A DNA stretch of 64,000 bases from Fictibacillus arsenicus (GTDB lineage: Bacteria; Bacillota; Bacilli; Bacillales; Fictibacillaceae). Below, piece after piece: positions 16,721-25,392 of this stretch. Each line of letters starts with the position of its first letter. Within the stretch, counting starts at the first letter, position 1. The DNA lies in assembly GCF_001642935.1 (NCBI RefSeq), contig NZ_CP016761.1, positions 310,001 to 374,000 on the forward strand, given 5' to 3'. A model generated the notes under the pieces. It had not been told where the DNA came from. It was given only the letters and a program-made list of their open reading frames with translations, and ran no database searches. The position numbers and the translations under genes are program-made.

Positions 16721-17111
16721 ATTCGTTTATTAATTGCTCTACAGCAGGAATGTCTGCAGGAGCCCATTTTAATGCGGAAAGATTCTCTCTTTTTAACCAG
16801 ATTAATTTAGAATGTTCACTGGCTTCAGGAAAACCTTCAGTTATTTTGCACTTAATAGCGATCAAATTGATGATAAAGGTCTCATATTCATGAGTATGCT
16901 CATTAAAGAGCTCCATGGTTTCAATTGAACAACCTAACTCTTCTTTAATTTCTCTTTTGAGGGCAGTAAATAAATCTTCACCTTGCTCTACTTTTCCGCC
17001 TGGAAACTCCCACATATTTGGGATTAGCATGTCAGGAGATCTTAGAGCACATAATATTTCTTTGTTTTCATTTTCAATAATAGCAGCAACTACTTTAACA
17101 AGCTTCTTCAA
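16719..17111 (-). CDS. NUDIX hydrolase, MutT-like (d)NTP pyrophosphohydrolase
   Basis: This 130-residue NUDIX protein has a complete Nudix box (GGKVEQGEDLFTALKREIKEEL, about residues 38-59, with the REIKEELG core) and the upstream WEFPGGK. Its size and VAAIIENENKEILCALRS N-terminus fit the MutT/CTP pyrophosphohydrolase group, which cleans oxidised or non-canonical nucleotides. It faces the DUF3427 helicase and shares its terminator. A functional link between the two is possible but not shown. Confidence 0.88.
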   Translation of the reverse strand: MKKLVKVVAAIIENENKEILCALRSPDMLIPNMWEFPGGKVEQGEDLFTALKREIKEELGCSIETMELFNEHTHEYETFIINLIAIKCKITEGFPEASEHSKLIWLKRENLSALKWAPADIPAVEQLINE

Positions 17112-17207
17112 TTTAATCCTCCATTGTTTTAATTCTCTTGATCATCATATCATTTTTTTAGAAACCGCTAAATTCTGATTACATAAGAGAAATTTTTTAT
17201 TTATTTT

Positions 17208-17240
17208 GTAAAACTTTTTTCACATTCCAGGGTCTAATAT
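17208..17240 (+). promoter_or_regulatory. ECF-type autoregulatory promoter, module 1
   Basis: TGTAAAACTTTTTT followed about 14 bp later by TCTAATA lies 27 bp before the sigma gene. The same two blocks occur before the second ECF sigma gene (35166-35198). The AAC-type -35 and TCTAA-type -10 suggest recognition by the sigma factor itself. Confidence 0.55.
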
Positions 17241-17266
17241 ATAAGTAGAGGTTAGGAGGCGAGAAG

Positions 17267-17788
17267 TTGGATACAGAACAGTTAGTTAAAAAAGCGATTA
17301 AAGGGAACGATGATGCTTTTTTGCAGCTCATTCAAACATACAAAGTCGATTTATATAAAACCGCGCTCTCCTTTTTACGGAATGAGGAGGAAGCGCTTGA
17401 AGCGATACAGGAAGTAACCTATCGAGCTTATAAAGGAATTCGAAAATTAAAAGAGGTTTCTTATTTCAAAACTTGGCTCATTCGAATCATGATCAACTAC
17501 TGTAACGATCAGCTTAAAAAACAAAAGCGAGTCGTTATAAATGAAGAGGTACTGAAATCCATAGGGGTGTCAGAGAATCATTCTGAGTTGGAACTTAAAG
17601 ACGTGATGCTTGGCCTGGACGACCGTTCGCGTGAGATTCTCACGTTAAAATACTTTCATGATTTGAAAATAAAAGATATTGCCGAGACGATGCAGTGTCC
17701 AGAAGGTACGGTGAAGACTTGGCTGAACAAGGCGTTGAAAGCACTAAGGGAAAAACTTGAGGAGAAAGGAGGTAATCTGAATGTATAA
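17267..17788 (+). CDS. ECF RNA polymerase sigma factor (DUF4179-linked)
   Basis: This 173-residue ECF sigma factor has sigma-2 (about 20-85, with LRNEEEALEAIQEVTYRAYK) and sigma-4 (about 110-165, with LKYFHDLKIKDIAETMQ and PEGTVKTWLNKALKAL). It starts at TTG, 7 nt after AGGAGG. It overlaps the downstream DUF4179 gene by 8 nt, the typical sigma/anti-sigma arrangement. An ECF-like promoter upstream suggests autoregulation. The signal and regulon are unknown; a paralogue lies at 35217. Confidence 0.9.
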   Translation: MDTEQLVKKAIKGNDDAFLQLIQTYKVDLYKTALSFLRNEEEALEAIQEVTYRAYKGIRKLKEVSYFKTWLIRIMINYCNDQLKKQKRVVINEEVLKSIGVSENHSELELKDVMLGLDDRSREILTLKYFHDLKIKDIAETMQCPEGTVKTWLNKALKALREKLEEKGGNLNV

Positions 17789-19094
17789 AAGAGAAGAAGA
17801 ACAACTGAACGACTTTAAGAAGGAGTATGACAACATTCCTGTATCACTTGATAAATTAGATCACGCAATAATGGGAGGATTTAATAAAGCTAAATTAGAA
17901 GAACGGAACTCTTCTCGGAAAAAGAAAAGGATCTATAGTTTTATAGCAGCAGCTCTTTTACTCATCGGATTATTTTCATCGATTCGAATTTCTTCTGTGT
18001 TTGCTAGTTACATTTCAGAGATACCGGGTATGGAAAAGATCGTTGAACTCATCCGGGATGATAAAGGGAGATTAGCTGCATTAGAAAATAAATATTATCA
18101 AGAACAAGGTGTATCAGATAAAAATGGAGACTTAACCGTTACAATAGACGGAACGATCGCAGACGAAAAAGGGATTGTTATTTTCTATACAATTGAATCG
18201 GAAGAACAGTTAAAAGATATCATGTTCGACAACGTAAAGATTAGAGCTAAAGACGAAACCGTATTGGATGAAGCATTTATTTCGTTCGGTGATGCTCATT
18301 CTTCAGAAAAAGGAGAAGATACGTTTAGCGGCGAAATCGAATATTTCTTCGAAGTCCCTATTGAACCCAAAGAATATATAGTTGAACTTAAGATAAAAGA
18401 AAAATCATTTTCCATTCCATTCACTCTCAAAGAATTTAAAGAAAAAAAGGAATATGCTATTCATCAAACAATGGAACTCGAGGGTCAAAAGATTAATGTT
18501 GAGAAAGTAACCATATATCCGTTAAGAGCAGCGGTGGAATTAAAAATGGATTCTTCAAATAAAAAGCAAATTCTTCAGCTAGATGATCTCCGTCTTGTAG
18601 ATGAATATAACGAAGTATGGGGTAAGATTACAAATGGAGTTACTGCATCTGGTGATAAAGACTCAGATCAAGAAATCTATCTCCAAAGCAACTATTTTAA
18701 AGAACCGAAAGAATTATATTTGGTTTTAAATAGTGCTCAAGCCATCGACAAAGACAATGCAGTAGTTGTGGTAGATACAGAAAAGCTAGCCATACTAAAG
18801 CAACCTGCTGGAAATAAACTTAATAATGTAAGAAAAGAATATGGTCAGTTAGTTTTTGATCTTCATGTAAAGAAAAGTTCTAACTATTCAGGAATGGGTT
18901 TTGGTAAGATAACTGATGCACAAGGTAATGAGGTCAAATCGCATGCACAATCTATGAGTGCTGATGAAGAATCAAATATAAGAATGGTAGGAATTGAATT
19001 GCCTGAACTGAGGACAGAACAAAATCCAATCACCATTGAACTCGATTTTTACCCGTTGTGGATTAAAGGTAATGAGAAGATAAGAATTAAATGA
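17781..19094 (+). CDS. DUF4179 membrane protein, probable anti-sigma factor 1
   Basis: This 437-residue protein has a cytoplasmic N-terminus of about 50 residues, one membrane segment (about 51-72, IYSFIAAALLLIGLFSSIRI) and a large extracytoplasmic domain. It begins inside the sigma gene. This topology and coupling fit an anti-sigma factor holding the ECF sigma at the membrane until an external signal is sensed. The DUF4179 family is common next to ECF factors in Bacillales. Direct inhibition of the sigma is inferred. Confidence 0.8.
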   Translation: MYKREEEQLNDFKKEYDNIPVSLDKLDHAIMGGFNKAKLEERNSSRKKKRIYSFIAAALLLIGLFSSIRISSVFASYISEIPGMEKIVELIRDDKGRLAALENKYYQEQGVSDKNGDLTVTIDGTIADEKGIVIFYTIESEEQLKDIMFDNVKIRAKDETVLDEAFISFGDAHSSEKGEDTFSGEIEYFFEVPIEPKEYIVELKIKEKSFSIPFTLKEFKEKKEYAIHQTMELEGQKINVEKVTIYPLRAAVELKMDSSNKKQILQLDDLRLVDEYNEVWGKITNGVTASGDKDSDQEIYLQSNYFKEPKELYLVLNSAQAIDKDNAVVVVDTEKLAILKQPAGNKLNNVRKEYGQLVFDLHVKKSSNYSGMGFGKITDAQGNEVKSHAQSMSADEESNIRMVGIELPELRTEQNPITIELDFYPLWIKGNEKIRIK

Positions 19095-19178
19095 TTTATA
19101 TAGAAAAACAAATACCTGTTTTGCGAAAAGCCAGGTTTCAATCTATAATTCTACTCAACAAGAGAAGAGGTGACTGTA

Positions 19179-19592
19179 ATGCGGCTGGATCATACAGGCA
19201 TTGCCGTAAGAAGAATAGATGAGGCGATTGAATTTTATACAAACGTGCTAGGCGGAAAGCTTACTGAACGTTATACAAGTGAAAAGCCAGGTGTGGAAAC
19301 ACATATCGCTGTGATCGAAATGGAAAACCAGGTCATCGAGCTTCTGGAACCAACGAGCAGGACCTCGCCGATTGAGCGTTTTATCAGGCAGAACGGTAAA
19401 GGTGTTCATCATTTGGCGTACGAAGTAGATAACCTGCTTGAGACCATAAAAGATTTTGAAAGCAGAGGCTATACTTTTTTAAAAGACACATACCGGATCA
19501 ACCCTTTTGGACGCCGACTAATCTATATGAATCCTGTTCATTCGCAAGGGCAGATTATAGAACTGTGTGATTATGTATCATTAGATGAATAA
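19179..19592 (+). CDS. VOC family protein, methylmalonyl-CoA-epimerase-like
   Basis: This 137-residue protein has two beta-alpha-beta-beta-beta halves typical of the vicinal oxygen chelate fold. Motifs RLDHTGIAVRRIDEAIEFY and GVHHLAYEVDN supply probable metal-ligand histidines, with ELLEP and QIIELCDY glutamates. Length and motifs resemble methylmalonyl-CoA epimerases and glyoxalase-like proteins; no mutase or carboxylase gene is nearby to support that role. The ATG at 19179 is chosen for AGAAGAGG 8 nt upstream, over the GTG at 19170. Confidence 0.8.
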   Translation: MRLDHTGIAVRRIDEAIEFYTNVLGGKLTERYTSEKPGVETHIAVIEMENQVIELLEPTSRTSPIERFIRQNGKGVHHLAYEVDNLLETIKDFESRGYTFLKDTYRINPFGRRLIYMNPVHSQGQIIELCDYVSLDE

Positions 19593-19617
19593 ATGGTAAT
19601 TTTACTTAAAATAAGAA

Positions 19618-19653
19618 AAGGCCTAGGAAAAATATTCCTAGGCCTCTTTCTTT
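19618..19653. terminator. intrinsic terminator
   Basis: AGGCCTAGGA and TCCTAGGCCT form a 10-bp perfect stem with A- and T-rich flanks, between the VOC gene (+) and the 19683 gene (-); probably bidirectional. Confidence 0.85.
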
Positions 19654-19682
19654 GAAAAAATGCTGTTCTAATCAAATCAAAC

Positions 19683-20246
19683 CTATTTAAAAGTCCCTGT
19701 CGGAACATTAAAGGTCCATCTGGTTTTGTCTTCTGCCTCTAAAGTGAGATCGAATCCATCATAATCTATAACTCTAACTTCTCCATGTTTTGAAGGAGTC
19801 TTATATTCTTTTGAATCGACAAACTTTCTTTTTTCACCATCTGTTAGTACAACGACAATACCTTGAGCGGGATCTGACTTAAGAGCTCCAGTCTCAACGG
19901 TTACCCCGCGGGCATTCATTTCCTGATGGTTAACCGGACTGACCCAGCCATTCGTGAACCGAATACGTTGATCATTTACTTGGTCTTCTATTTTTTTGAT
20001 GATTTGAGGTGTTACGGTACGGTCTTTTTGGATAACAAGTGGACCATCATTCGTGTTATTTTTTGTAATACTGTCGTTTTTTGCTTTAATTTTATTTTTG
20101 TCTTTTCGTTCCTGGATCTCCTGTTTTTCTTTTGGCAAAGCGCCATATTCTGTATTAGAAGCAGAAACATGATAATAGCTAATTCCCGCACAAGATAGTA
20201 CTCCTACAGTTAGAAATGCGATCCAAATTTTATTCATTTCCTTCAC
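19683..20246 (-). CDS. exported or membrane-anchored protein of unknown function
   Basis: This 187-residue protein has one N-terminal hydrophobic segment (about 7-27, containing VLSCAGISYY). A lysine/asparagine-rich linker follows (about 35-70), then a compact C-terminal domain with VTPQIIKKIEDQV and LTDGEKRKFV. The Cys in VLSCAG is placed like a lipobox cysteine (LSC-A), so lipidation is possible. It lies 15 nt after the 20262-21245 gene on the same strand, so they are probably one operon. No family is recognised. Confidence 0.7.
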   Translation of the reverse strand: MKEMNKIWIAFLTVGVLSCAGISYYHVSASNTEYGALPKEKQEIQERKDKNKIKAKNDSITKNNTNDGPLVIQKDRTVTPQIIKKIEDQVNDQRIRFTNGWVSPVNHQEMNARGVTVETGALKSDPAQGIVVVLTDGEKRKFVDSKEYKTPSKHGEVRVIDYDGFDLTLEAEDKTRWTFNVPTGTFK

Positions 20247-20261
20247 TCCTTTACCTATATA

Positions 20262-21245
20262 TTAGTGCCACTGAATATCCGTTGATAGAATAGGAAATTT
20301 AGTTGATTCAGCTGTAATGGAATCACTGTTTAGCTCATTGATTAACTGTGTCCAGCCCTGGCTGGGTGTATTGTCAAGTTCCCAATGACAGCCAACATCT
20401 TGGCAGGCTCCGGCTTGGGTTAAGGAAGCTCCAAATTTCATCTGGTTGTTTTGTGAAACAGCGGAGTACTTGTTGATGTTTTGCCACTGTTCTGCCATAT
20501 CTCCGCTATTATCATAAATTTGTGGAAGTGGCCATGCTGGAGATGCTCCCCATGAAATGTAATAAATATCGTTATAGGTCCATCCGTTATTACAAGAATA
20601 ATTAGTTGTTCCGGTGTTCGTGTTTGTATGGTAGCATCCGTCAGCACTTCCATAATTGTAAAGAGAATAGCTATTAACTGCATCATAACCTTTTACCCAG
20701 TCTCTCGTGCTGACCGTATCATCATAGCCAGGCTCCATATCATTCCCGCCATCCACTTCTACTTGGTCAGAATAGGAGTTTGCTGTGTTATGGGCATTGA
20801 TGGCATCTATCATATTTGCAAAGTTTCGGCCGCCTTCATTTGTTACGGTATACGAATTATTCGTTCCAACGATCACTTGAACAGTCGAATAGTTATCAGA
20901 TCCCGTTCCTTTCCAATAACCTCGGGAATAGGCTTGTACCGCATTTTTTACTTGATCGAGAGTGGCATCAGGCATTCCTCTAAGTGAAACAGTAGTGGGT
21001 GAAGGCTGGCCACCAAAGTCAAGAATGACGATGCTTTGCTGTGTCCCAGCTTTACTAAAATCTGCACGTCCTTTTTGGTAGCCCATTTCATAAAGAGTGA
21101 CGGTATCAATCGTGTCCATGTAATAGCTTGAGCTTGAAGTCGGAGGCGAGGCGGCTTCAATGCTCTTAGCTGGAAAGAACAGTGATATCAATCCAAACCA
21201 TAAGAATATTTTCGGTGTGCAATGACGTAAACCAAATTTTTTCAT
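20262..21245 (-). CDS. secreted protein of unknown function
   Basis: This 327-residue protein has a clear signal peptide (basic start, hydrophobic core ending FFPAKSIEAA, cleavage near residue 32). The mature domain is rich in Ser, Thr, Tyr, Asn and Trp, as in extracellular carbohydrate-active or surface proteins. It contains IVILDFGGQP, VDGGNDMEPGYDD and paired cysteines (CYHTN...NYSC, GACQDVGCHWE), suggesting disulfides. Alternating strands and acidic motifs could form a glycosidase-like barrel, but no catalytic assignment is safe. It heads a two-gene operon with the gene at 19683. Confidence 0.75.
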   Translation of the reverse strand: MKKFGLRHCTPKIFLWFGLISLFFPAKSIEAASPPTSSSSYYMDTIDTVTLYEMGYQKGRADFSKAGTQQSIVILDFGGQPSPTTVSLRGMPDATLDQVKNAVQAYSRGYWKGTGSDNYSTVQVIVGTNNSYTVTNEGGRNFANMIDAINAHNTANSYSDQVEVDGGNDMEPGYDDTVSTRDWVKGYDAVNSYSLYNYGSADGCYHTNTNTGTTNYSCNNGWTYNDIYYISWGASPAWPLPQIYDNSGDMAEQWQNINKYSAVSQNNQMKFGASLTQAGACQDVGCHWELDNTPSQGWTQLINELNSDSITAESTKFPILSTDIQWH

Positions 21246-21494
21246 TTTTGTCTCCTTTTTATTTTATGATGACAGACAGTTTTTTCTAAAATTCAGAATT
21301 TAATAAAAGTGTTCGTAATAGAATATTTATTTCATGGGCATAAAATGTTTTATTAATCTTTTTTACAAGTAATTAATACTAACAACATAAATTATGTGGT
21401 GATAAATGAATTGCGTTTTTCATAATTTCCTAGTCTTTCATATCTAAAATCTATACAATTAAAGTTATAAGAATATTCTGTAAAGGGTGAAGAC

Positions 21495-22451
21495 ATGAAG
21501 TGGATTGATAATCTAGAGAGCTTTCCTTATCCATTTAAAGGTTCAACCTACCGCTACTCCAATAACTCTATACCTATGAAGACGCCACTTTGTGTTGAAG
21601 TCACCCCAGATTATAAAGAAGAGATGCAATTAAAGCGTACTCTTTTGAATCATCATGCTGAACGCTGCTATCAATCACTACCACACACCATTACTGGACA
21701 GTGGGAGATTGTTGAGCTGGTGATTGATCATCTTGCTGCTCAGTATCCAGATCAGTTTTCGGTAGAAAAAAATGGTTCAAAATGGACATTTAACAATAAA
21801 ATTTTAGAAGAAAAGCAGGAGTTCACGTTTGGCGGTGAATCAACATTGCCTGAGGAGCCTTTAGCTTTTATAAGCAGGCACGTGCAAGAGGATTTGATAC
21901 TTATGATGCAGCGGGACGGTGATCTGTATCTCGATGCAGGTCAGCTTTGTTTTCCTGCTAACTGGTCGCTTGCGTTTAACTTAGGCATGAAGTTTAAGAG
22001 CATTCACCACCCAATTCCCGGATTTAAAGAAGAAGGACTGGATGATCGAATTCTGCAATTCCTTATGAGGCTTGAAGTTGGCAACCCATGGGAGAGGAAA
22101 AACTGGTCGCTGATGGCTGGAGACAGGCTGGACACTTCTCTTGAGACATTTGATCAGTGGGGGAAACTTCGTAAACAGGTGACAAAAGAGAATGCAGGAG
22201 AGCTTGTTCATATTCGTGTAGAAGTGCAGAAGCTGTTCAGATTGCCTCGAACGAACAGTATTCTTTTTACGATTCACACTCATTTGCTTTCTCTTGAAAA
22301 TCTAGTTTCTAACCGGGAATGGTTGAAGCAGTTTCATGACATTCTATCAGAACTTCCACCGCATATAACCGATTACAAAGGGATTTCTCTTTATAAAAAT
22401 GAGGTTCTAAAATATTTAAGTGAACAGCTAGAAAGCGGGAAAGTTGTATGA
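21495..22451 (+). CDS. DUF3445 heme-dependent oxidative N-demethylase-type protein
   Basis: This 318-residue protein belongs to the DUF3445 family, whose members include the heme-binding catalytic subunit of dimethylamine monooxygenase. Recognisable segments are VQEDLILMMQRDGDLYLDA, LCFPANWSLAFNLGMKFKSI, the HHPIPG motif and LRVEVQKLFRLPRTN-like HIRVEVQKLFRLPRT. The gene starts a tight operon: its last 4 nt overlap the next gene and a flavin/iron-sulfur reductase follows. By analogy the complex oxidatively demethylates a secondary amine, with electrons from NAD(P)H; the substrate here is inferred. Confidence 0.85.
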   Translation: MKWIDNLESFPYPFKGSTYRYSNNSIPMKTPLCVEVTPDYKEEMQLKRTLLNHHAERCYQSLPHTITGQWEIVELVIDHLAAQYPDQFSVEKNGSKWTFNNKILEEKQEFTFGGESTLPEEPLAFISRHVQEDLILMMQRDGDLYLDAGQLCFPANWSLAFNLGMKFKSIHHPIPGFKEEGLDDRILQFLMRLEVGNPWERKNWSLMAGDRLDTSLETFDQWGKLRKQVTKENAGELVHIRVEVQKLFRLPRTNSILFTIHTHLLSLENLVSNREWLKQFHDILSELPPHITDYKGISLYKNEVLKYLSEQLESGKVV

Positions 22452-22903
22452 CCGAAGCAGTTTTTGTTCCTGGTAAAAGAAAGTATGTGTTCTGTAGCGA
22501 TCTAGAGGGCATGAAGCTTTTATTCAATGTAATAGAACAGGTAAAAGAAGAAGGACGACCTTATGAAATATTTAAAATTGAAGAAAACCAAGATTGTTTG
22601 GAGCTAGGCGAATTGTTAAAGAAGCAAAAAATGGGGACGCACCTCTATGTAGCATTACCTTATGCGGAACTGGAGAAAGTTAGAAAGACTGCTGAAGAAA
22701 TAGGTTTTACTGAGGAAGAAACGCAATACATCGGGTATGGGAAAAAAGTGAAGAGAATTTTTTGCTGCCGTTGTCATGGTATGAATGAAACGGCTGATGT
22801 TCAAGCTGATATTCTTTGTAGCCAATGCGGTTTAGAACTATCGATATCCGATCATTACTCAGTTTTTCATAATGCCTTCTTAGGATATGTGTCAAAACTT
22901 TAG
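22448..22903 (+). CDS. dimethylamine monooxygenase small-subunit-like zinc-ribbon protein
   Basis: This 151-residue protein resembles the small subunit that accompanies DUF3445 demethylases. Its C-terminus carries a metal-binding cysteine set (CCRCHGM, then CSQCGLE) followed by [16 protein letters not shown]. It overlaps the DUF3445 gene by 4 nt and is followed within 12 nt by the reductase gene, so translation is probably coupled and the three products likely form one complex. The subunit letter used for this component differs between sources, so none is given. Confidence 0.75.
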   Translation: MTEAVFVPGKRKYVFCSDLEGMKLLFNVIEQVKEEGRPYEIFKIEENQDCLELGELLKKQKMGTHLYVALPYAELEKVRKTAEEIGFTEEETQYIGYGKKVKRIFCCRCHGMNETADVQADILCSQCGLELSISDHYSVFHNAFLGYVSKL

Positions 22904-22914
22904 GAGTGGGTGTT

Positions 22915-23868
22915 TTGTATAAAGAGAAAACGATTCCGGTTTATGTTAAAGCGATTGAGCAGGAAACTGAATTTATAAGGAGGTTTACATTGGCTTCAGT
23001 TAATGAAGAATTGCTCCCTAAGTTTTCAGGCGGGGCTCATATTTCTACATATATTGAAGATGGAGAATTGCTTGTCAGACAATACTCTTTAACTAGTAAT
23101 CCCGATGATACTAAACATTATCAAATTGCTGTCAGGTTAAGTGATACTTCAAGAGGAGGTTCACGATATTGGCATGAAAAAATGAAAGTCGGCGATCAAC
23201 TCCAAATCAGCTATCCAAAGAATCATTTTCCACTTAGCTTTAAAGCGAAGCATCATGTTTTTTATGCAGCAGGAATTGGAATTACCCCATTTTTATCAAT
23301 GATGAATGAACTTCAATCCAGAGGTTCTTCATTCGAACTTCACTATGCTTCTAAAACGGAGGAAGCTTGTGCATTCTATGAATTTCTTCAGGAGCATTAT
23401 CCAAAACAATGCCGCTTTTATTTTTCTAATAAAAAGCAGCGGATAGATTCATCTTCCTTAGAAGAACACGCTATTGGAACTCACGTTTATTTTTGTGGTC
23501 CTGAGTCATTTATCGCTGACTTAACTGAATCAGCGTATCAATTAGGCTATCCGGCATCAGCTGTACATATGGAGCGGTTTACCCCGCCGCAGCCAAAAAA
23601 CATGGTACCTTTTAAGGTTCAACTAAAAGATGGAACTCTTGTAGAGGTTGCGAGGGATCAAACTTTGCTAGAAGCCCTCCTGAACAAAGGAATAAAAGCA
23701 CCTTATTCATGCAGAGTCGGCAGGTGCGGTACGTGTGAACTCCGGGTTTTAGAGGGAGAAATTGCACACTATGATTCTTTTTTGAGTGAAGAACAAAAAC
23801 AAAGCCAATCAAGGATTTTAACTTGTGTTTCACGTGCGAAGTCAGATATGTTGGTGTTGGATGTTTAG
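22915..23868 (+). CDS. PDR/VanB-type flavin and 2Fe-2S oxidoreductase
   Basis: About 317 residues: an FMN-binding domain (RQYSLTSNP at ~60-68), an NAD(P)H-binding domain ([14 protein letters not shown] at ~118-131, YFCGPESF) and a C-terminal plant-type 2Fe-2S ferredoxin domain (CRVGRCGTC and a later ILTCVS cysteine). This order is the phthalate-dioxygenase-reductase/VanB type. It would pass electrons to the DUF3445 heme subunit in this operon. TTG at 22915 is chosen because AGGAG overlaps the preceding stop 8 nt away; the GTG at 22906 has no ribosome site. Confidence 0.9.
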   Translation: MYKEKTIPVYVKAIEQETEFIRRFTLASVNEELLPKFSGGAHISTYIEDGELLVRQYSLTSNPDDTKHYQIAVRLSDTSRGGSRYWHEKMKVGDQLQISYPKNHFPLSFKAKHHVFYAAGIGITPFLSMMNELQSRGSSFELHYASKTEEACAFYEFLQEHYPKQCRFYFSNKKQRIDSSSLEEHAIGTHVYFCGPESFIADLTESAYQLGYPASAVHMERFTPPQPKNMVPFKVQLKDGTLVEVARDQTLLEALLNKGIKAPYSCRVGRCGTCELRVLEGEIAHYDSFLSEEQKQSQSRILTCVSRAKSDMLVLDV

Positions 23869-23889
23869 TTTTTAAAGGAGTGTCACTGT

Positions 23890-24012
23890 GTGATCTATAT
23901 CCAATGTACTAAAAAGTTATTATAAGAATTAAAAACTCCAGCAGAAAAAGTTGATGTTACAGATGTTGATCTCTTTATTGCTGACATGCGAATATATTCT
24001 ATAAAATGCTAA
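23890..24012 (+). pseudogene. decayed DUF6933-like gene fragment
   Basis: An AAAGGAG site precedes a GTG that opens a reading frame MIYIQCTKKLL, then an in-frame TAA at 23923, then ELKTPAEKVDVTDVDLF in the same frame to a stop at 24010. The pattern IQCTKKLL.ELK matches my memory of the start of DUF6933 proteins, which continue well beyond this. The premature stop, the divergence after LF and the loss of the rest suggest a remnant. Confidence 0.55.
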
Positions 24013-24067
24013 TCTTTTTTAAAAAGATTAATCAGGTGTATAATTTAAGAGTTCAAATGTTGGTGTG

Positions 24068-24101
24068 AGTCTGTCTGGAGCTATTTCAGCAGACTTTTTT
24101 A
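24068..24101 (+). terminator. terminator/attenuator hairpin upstream of the MFS gene
   Basis: AGTCTG-T-CTG pairs with CAG-CAGACT (stem 24068-24095, one bulge) followed by six Ts, only 25 nt before the MFS start and ribosome site. It may end the dmm-like operon transcript or act as an attenuator. Confidence 0.6.
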
Positions 24102-24126
24102 TTTCATACAGCAAGGAGTTTTCAGA

Positions 24127-25299
24127 TTGAAGCACCGAACTTTATTGGTTTATCTTGTCGCTTTTGCCGCTTTCCTTGGTCCCTTTTCACAGACGATTTA
24201 TGTTCCTCTCATTCCAGAGGTGACAAAAGAACTTCATACTACTTCTTTTTTAGTTAATTTTTCGATTTCCATTTATACAATTTTCTTAGCACTCATGCAG
24301 ATGGTTTATGGGCCGCTAACGGATTCTATAGGACGGCGGAAAGTAATGCTGGCTGGTATCTTAATCTATTTAATCGCAACTATTGGCTGTTTTCTTTCTG
24401 GGGCTATTGAGTCCTTGTTAGTTTTCCGTTCTTTGCAAGCAGTTGGTATTGCAGCGGGTTCTGTTGTTGCTGTAACGGTTATAGGTGATTTATTTGAAGG
24501 AAAAGACCGTATTCAGCCCATGGGAACCTTTCAGATGATGGTATCGCTTGGTCCGGTCCTCGGCCCAGTTGCTGGGGGGTTCTTAAGCGGTTCGTTTGAT
24601 TTTCATATGATCTTTATCGCTTTATTATGTGTTGGGTTGATCGTTTTTGCAGGTAACTTTGTTTATTTGAAAGAAACTAAACCAAAAGAAAATAAGAAAC
24701 AAAATTTTAAGTTCACAGATTTTATTAACATTCTTAAAAACCGGATAGGATTTTCAGTAATCGGGATCGGATTTATCCAATATTACGCGCTGTATAATTT
24801 TCTGGTGTTTTTACCGGGAATCATGAGTGAGCGTTATGGCTTATCTGCAGAGCAAAAAGGACTTGTATTTCTTCCATTATCACTGGGAATTGTTGTTGGA
24901 AGCTTCATCGGCGGAAAGCTGCGAAACTTTGACGAAAGAAAAGTAGTTGTAGGCACTGCTTTTCTTAATGTCCTTTCACTATTGTTTTTCATCTTGGTAT
25001 CAGATGTTTCACTAAGTATGTTAATTGTATCTATTAGTTTATTTGGATTGTTTTTGGGGATGTCTCTGCCTGTGCAGACAGCATTGCTTACACAGGAATT
25101 TCAAACGAACCGTGCGACTGCAATTGGCGCATATAATTTCTTTCGCTATATGGAGATGTCAGTCGGACCGCTATTAGGAAGCTTTCTATTCCACATAGGA
25201 AGTTATGATTTAGCATATGGATTTGTAGATGCTATCTTGTTATTGTTCGCCTTGATAATGAGCAATCAACTGTTAATGAAACAAAGATCATTTCAATAG
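24127..25299 (+). CDS. MFS transporter, drug-efflux type
   Basis: This 390-residue major facilitator has about 12 hydrophobic segments. It has the DHA1-type loop 2-3 motif (GPLTDSIGRRKVMLAG), an N-terminal FLGPFSQTIYVPLIPEV resembling the Bcr/CflA-like drug exporters, and motif C (LGPVLGPVAGGFLSG), diagnostic of antiporters. The substrate is unknown. It starts at TTG, 8 nt after AAGGAG. A terminator-like hairpin sits immediately upstream, so expression may depend on readthrough. Confidence 0.88.
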   Translation: MKHRTLLVYLVAFAAFLGPFSQTIYVPLIPEVTKELHTTSFLVNFSISIYTIFLALMQMVYGPLTDSIGRRKVMLAGILIYLIATIGCFLSGAIESLLVFRSLQAVGIAAGSVVAVTVIGDLFEGKDRIQPMGTFQMMVSLGPVLGPVAGGFLSGSFDFHMIFIALLCVGLIVFAGNFVYLKETKPKENKKQNFKFTDFINILKNRIGFSVIGIGFIQYYALYNFLVFLPGIMSERYGLSAEQKGLVFLPLSLGIVVGSFIGGKLRNFDERKVVVGTAFLNVLSLLFFILVSDVSLSMLIVSISLFGLFLGMSLPVQTALLTQEFQTNRATAIGAYNFFRYMEMSVGPLLGSFLFHIGSYDLAYGFVDAILLLFALIMSNQLLMKQRSFQ

Positions 25300-25392
25300 A
25301 TTCGGAATGGCTTTTTCTGGGTATTTTGAATGAGCTTGGTTCTTGCGGTAAGCTAAGGTTAAACAAATGTTAAACAAGGGAAGATAAAAATT

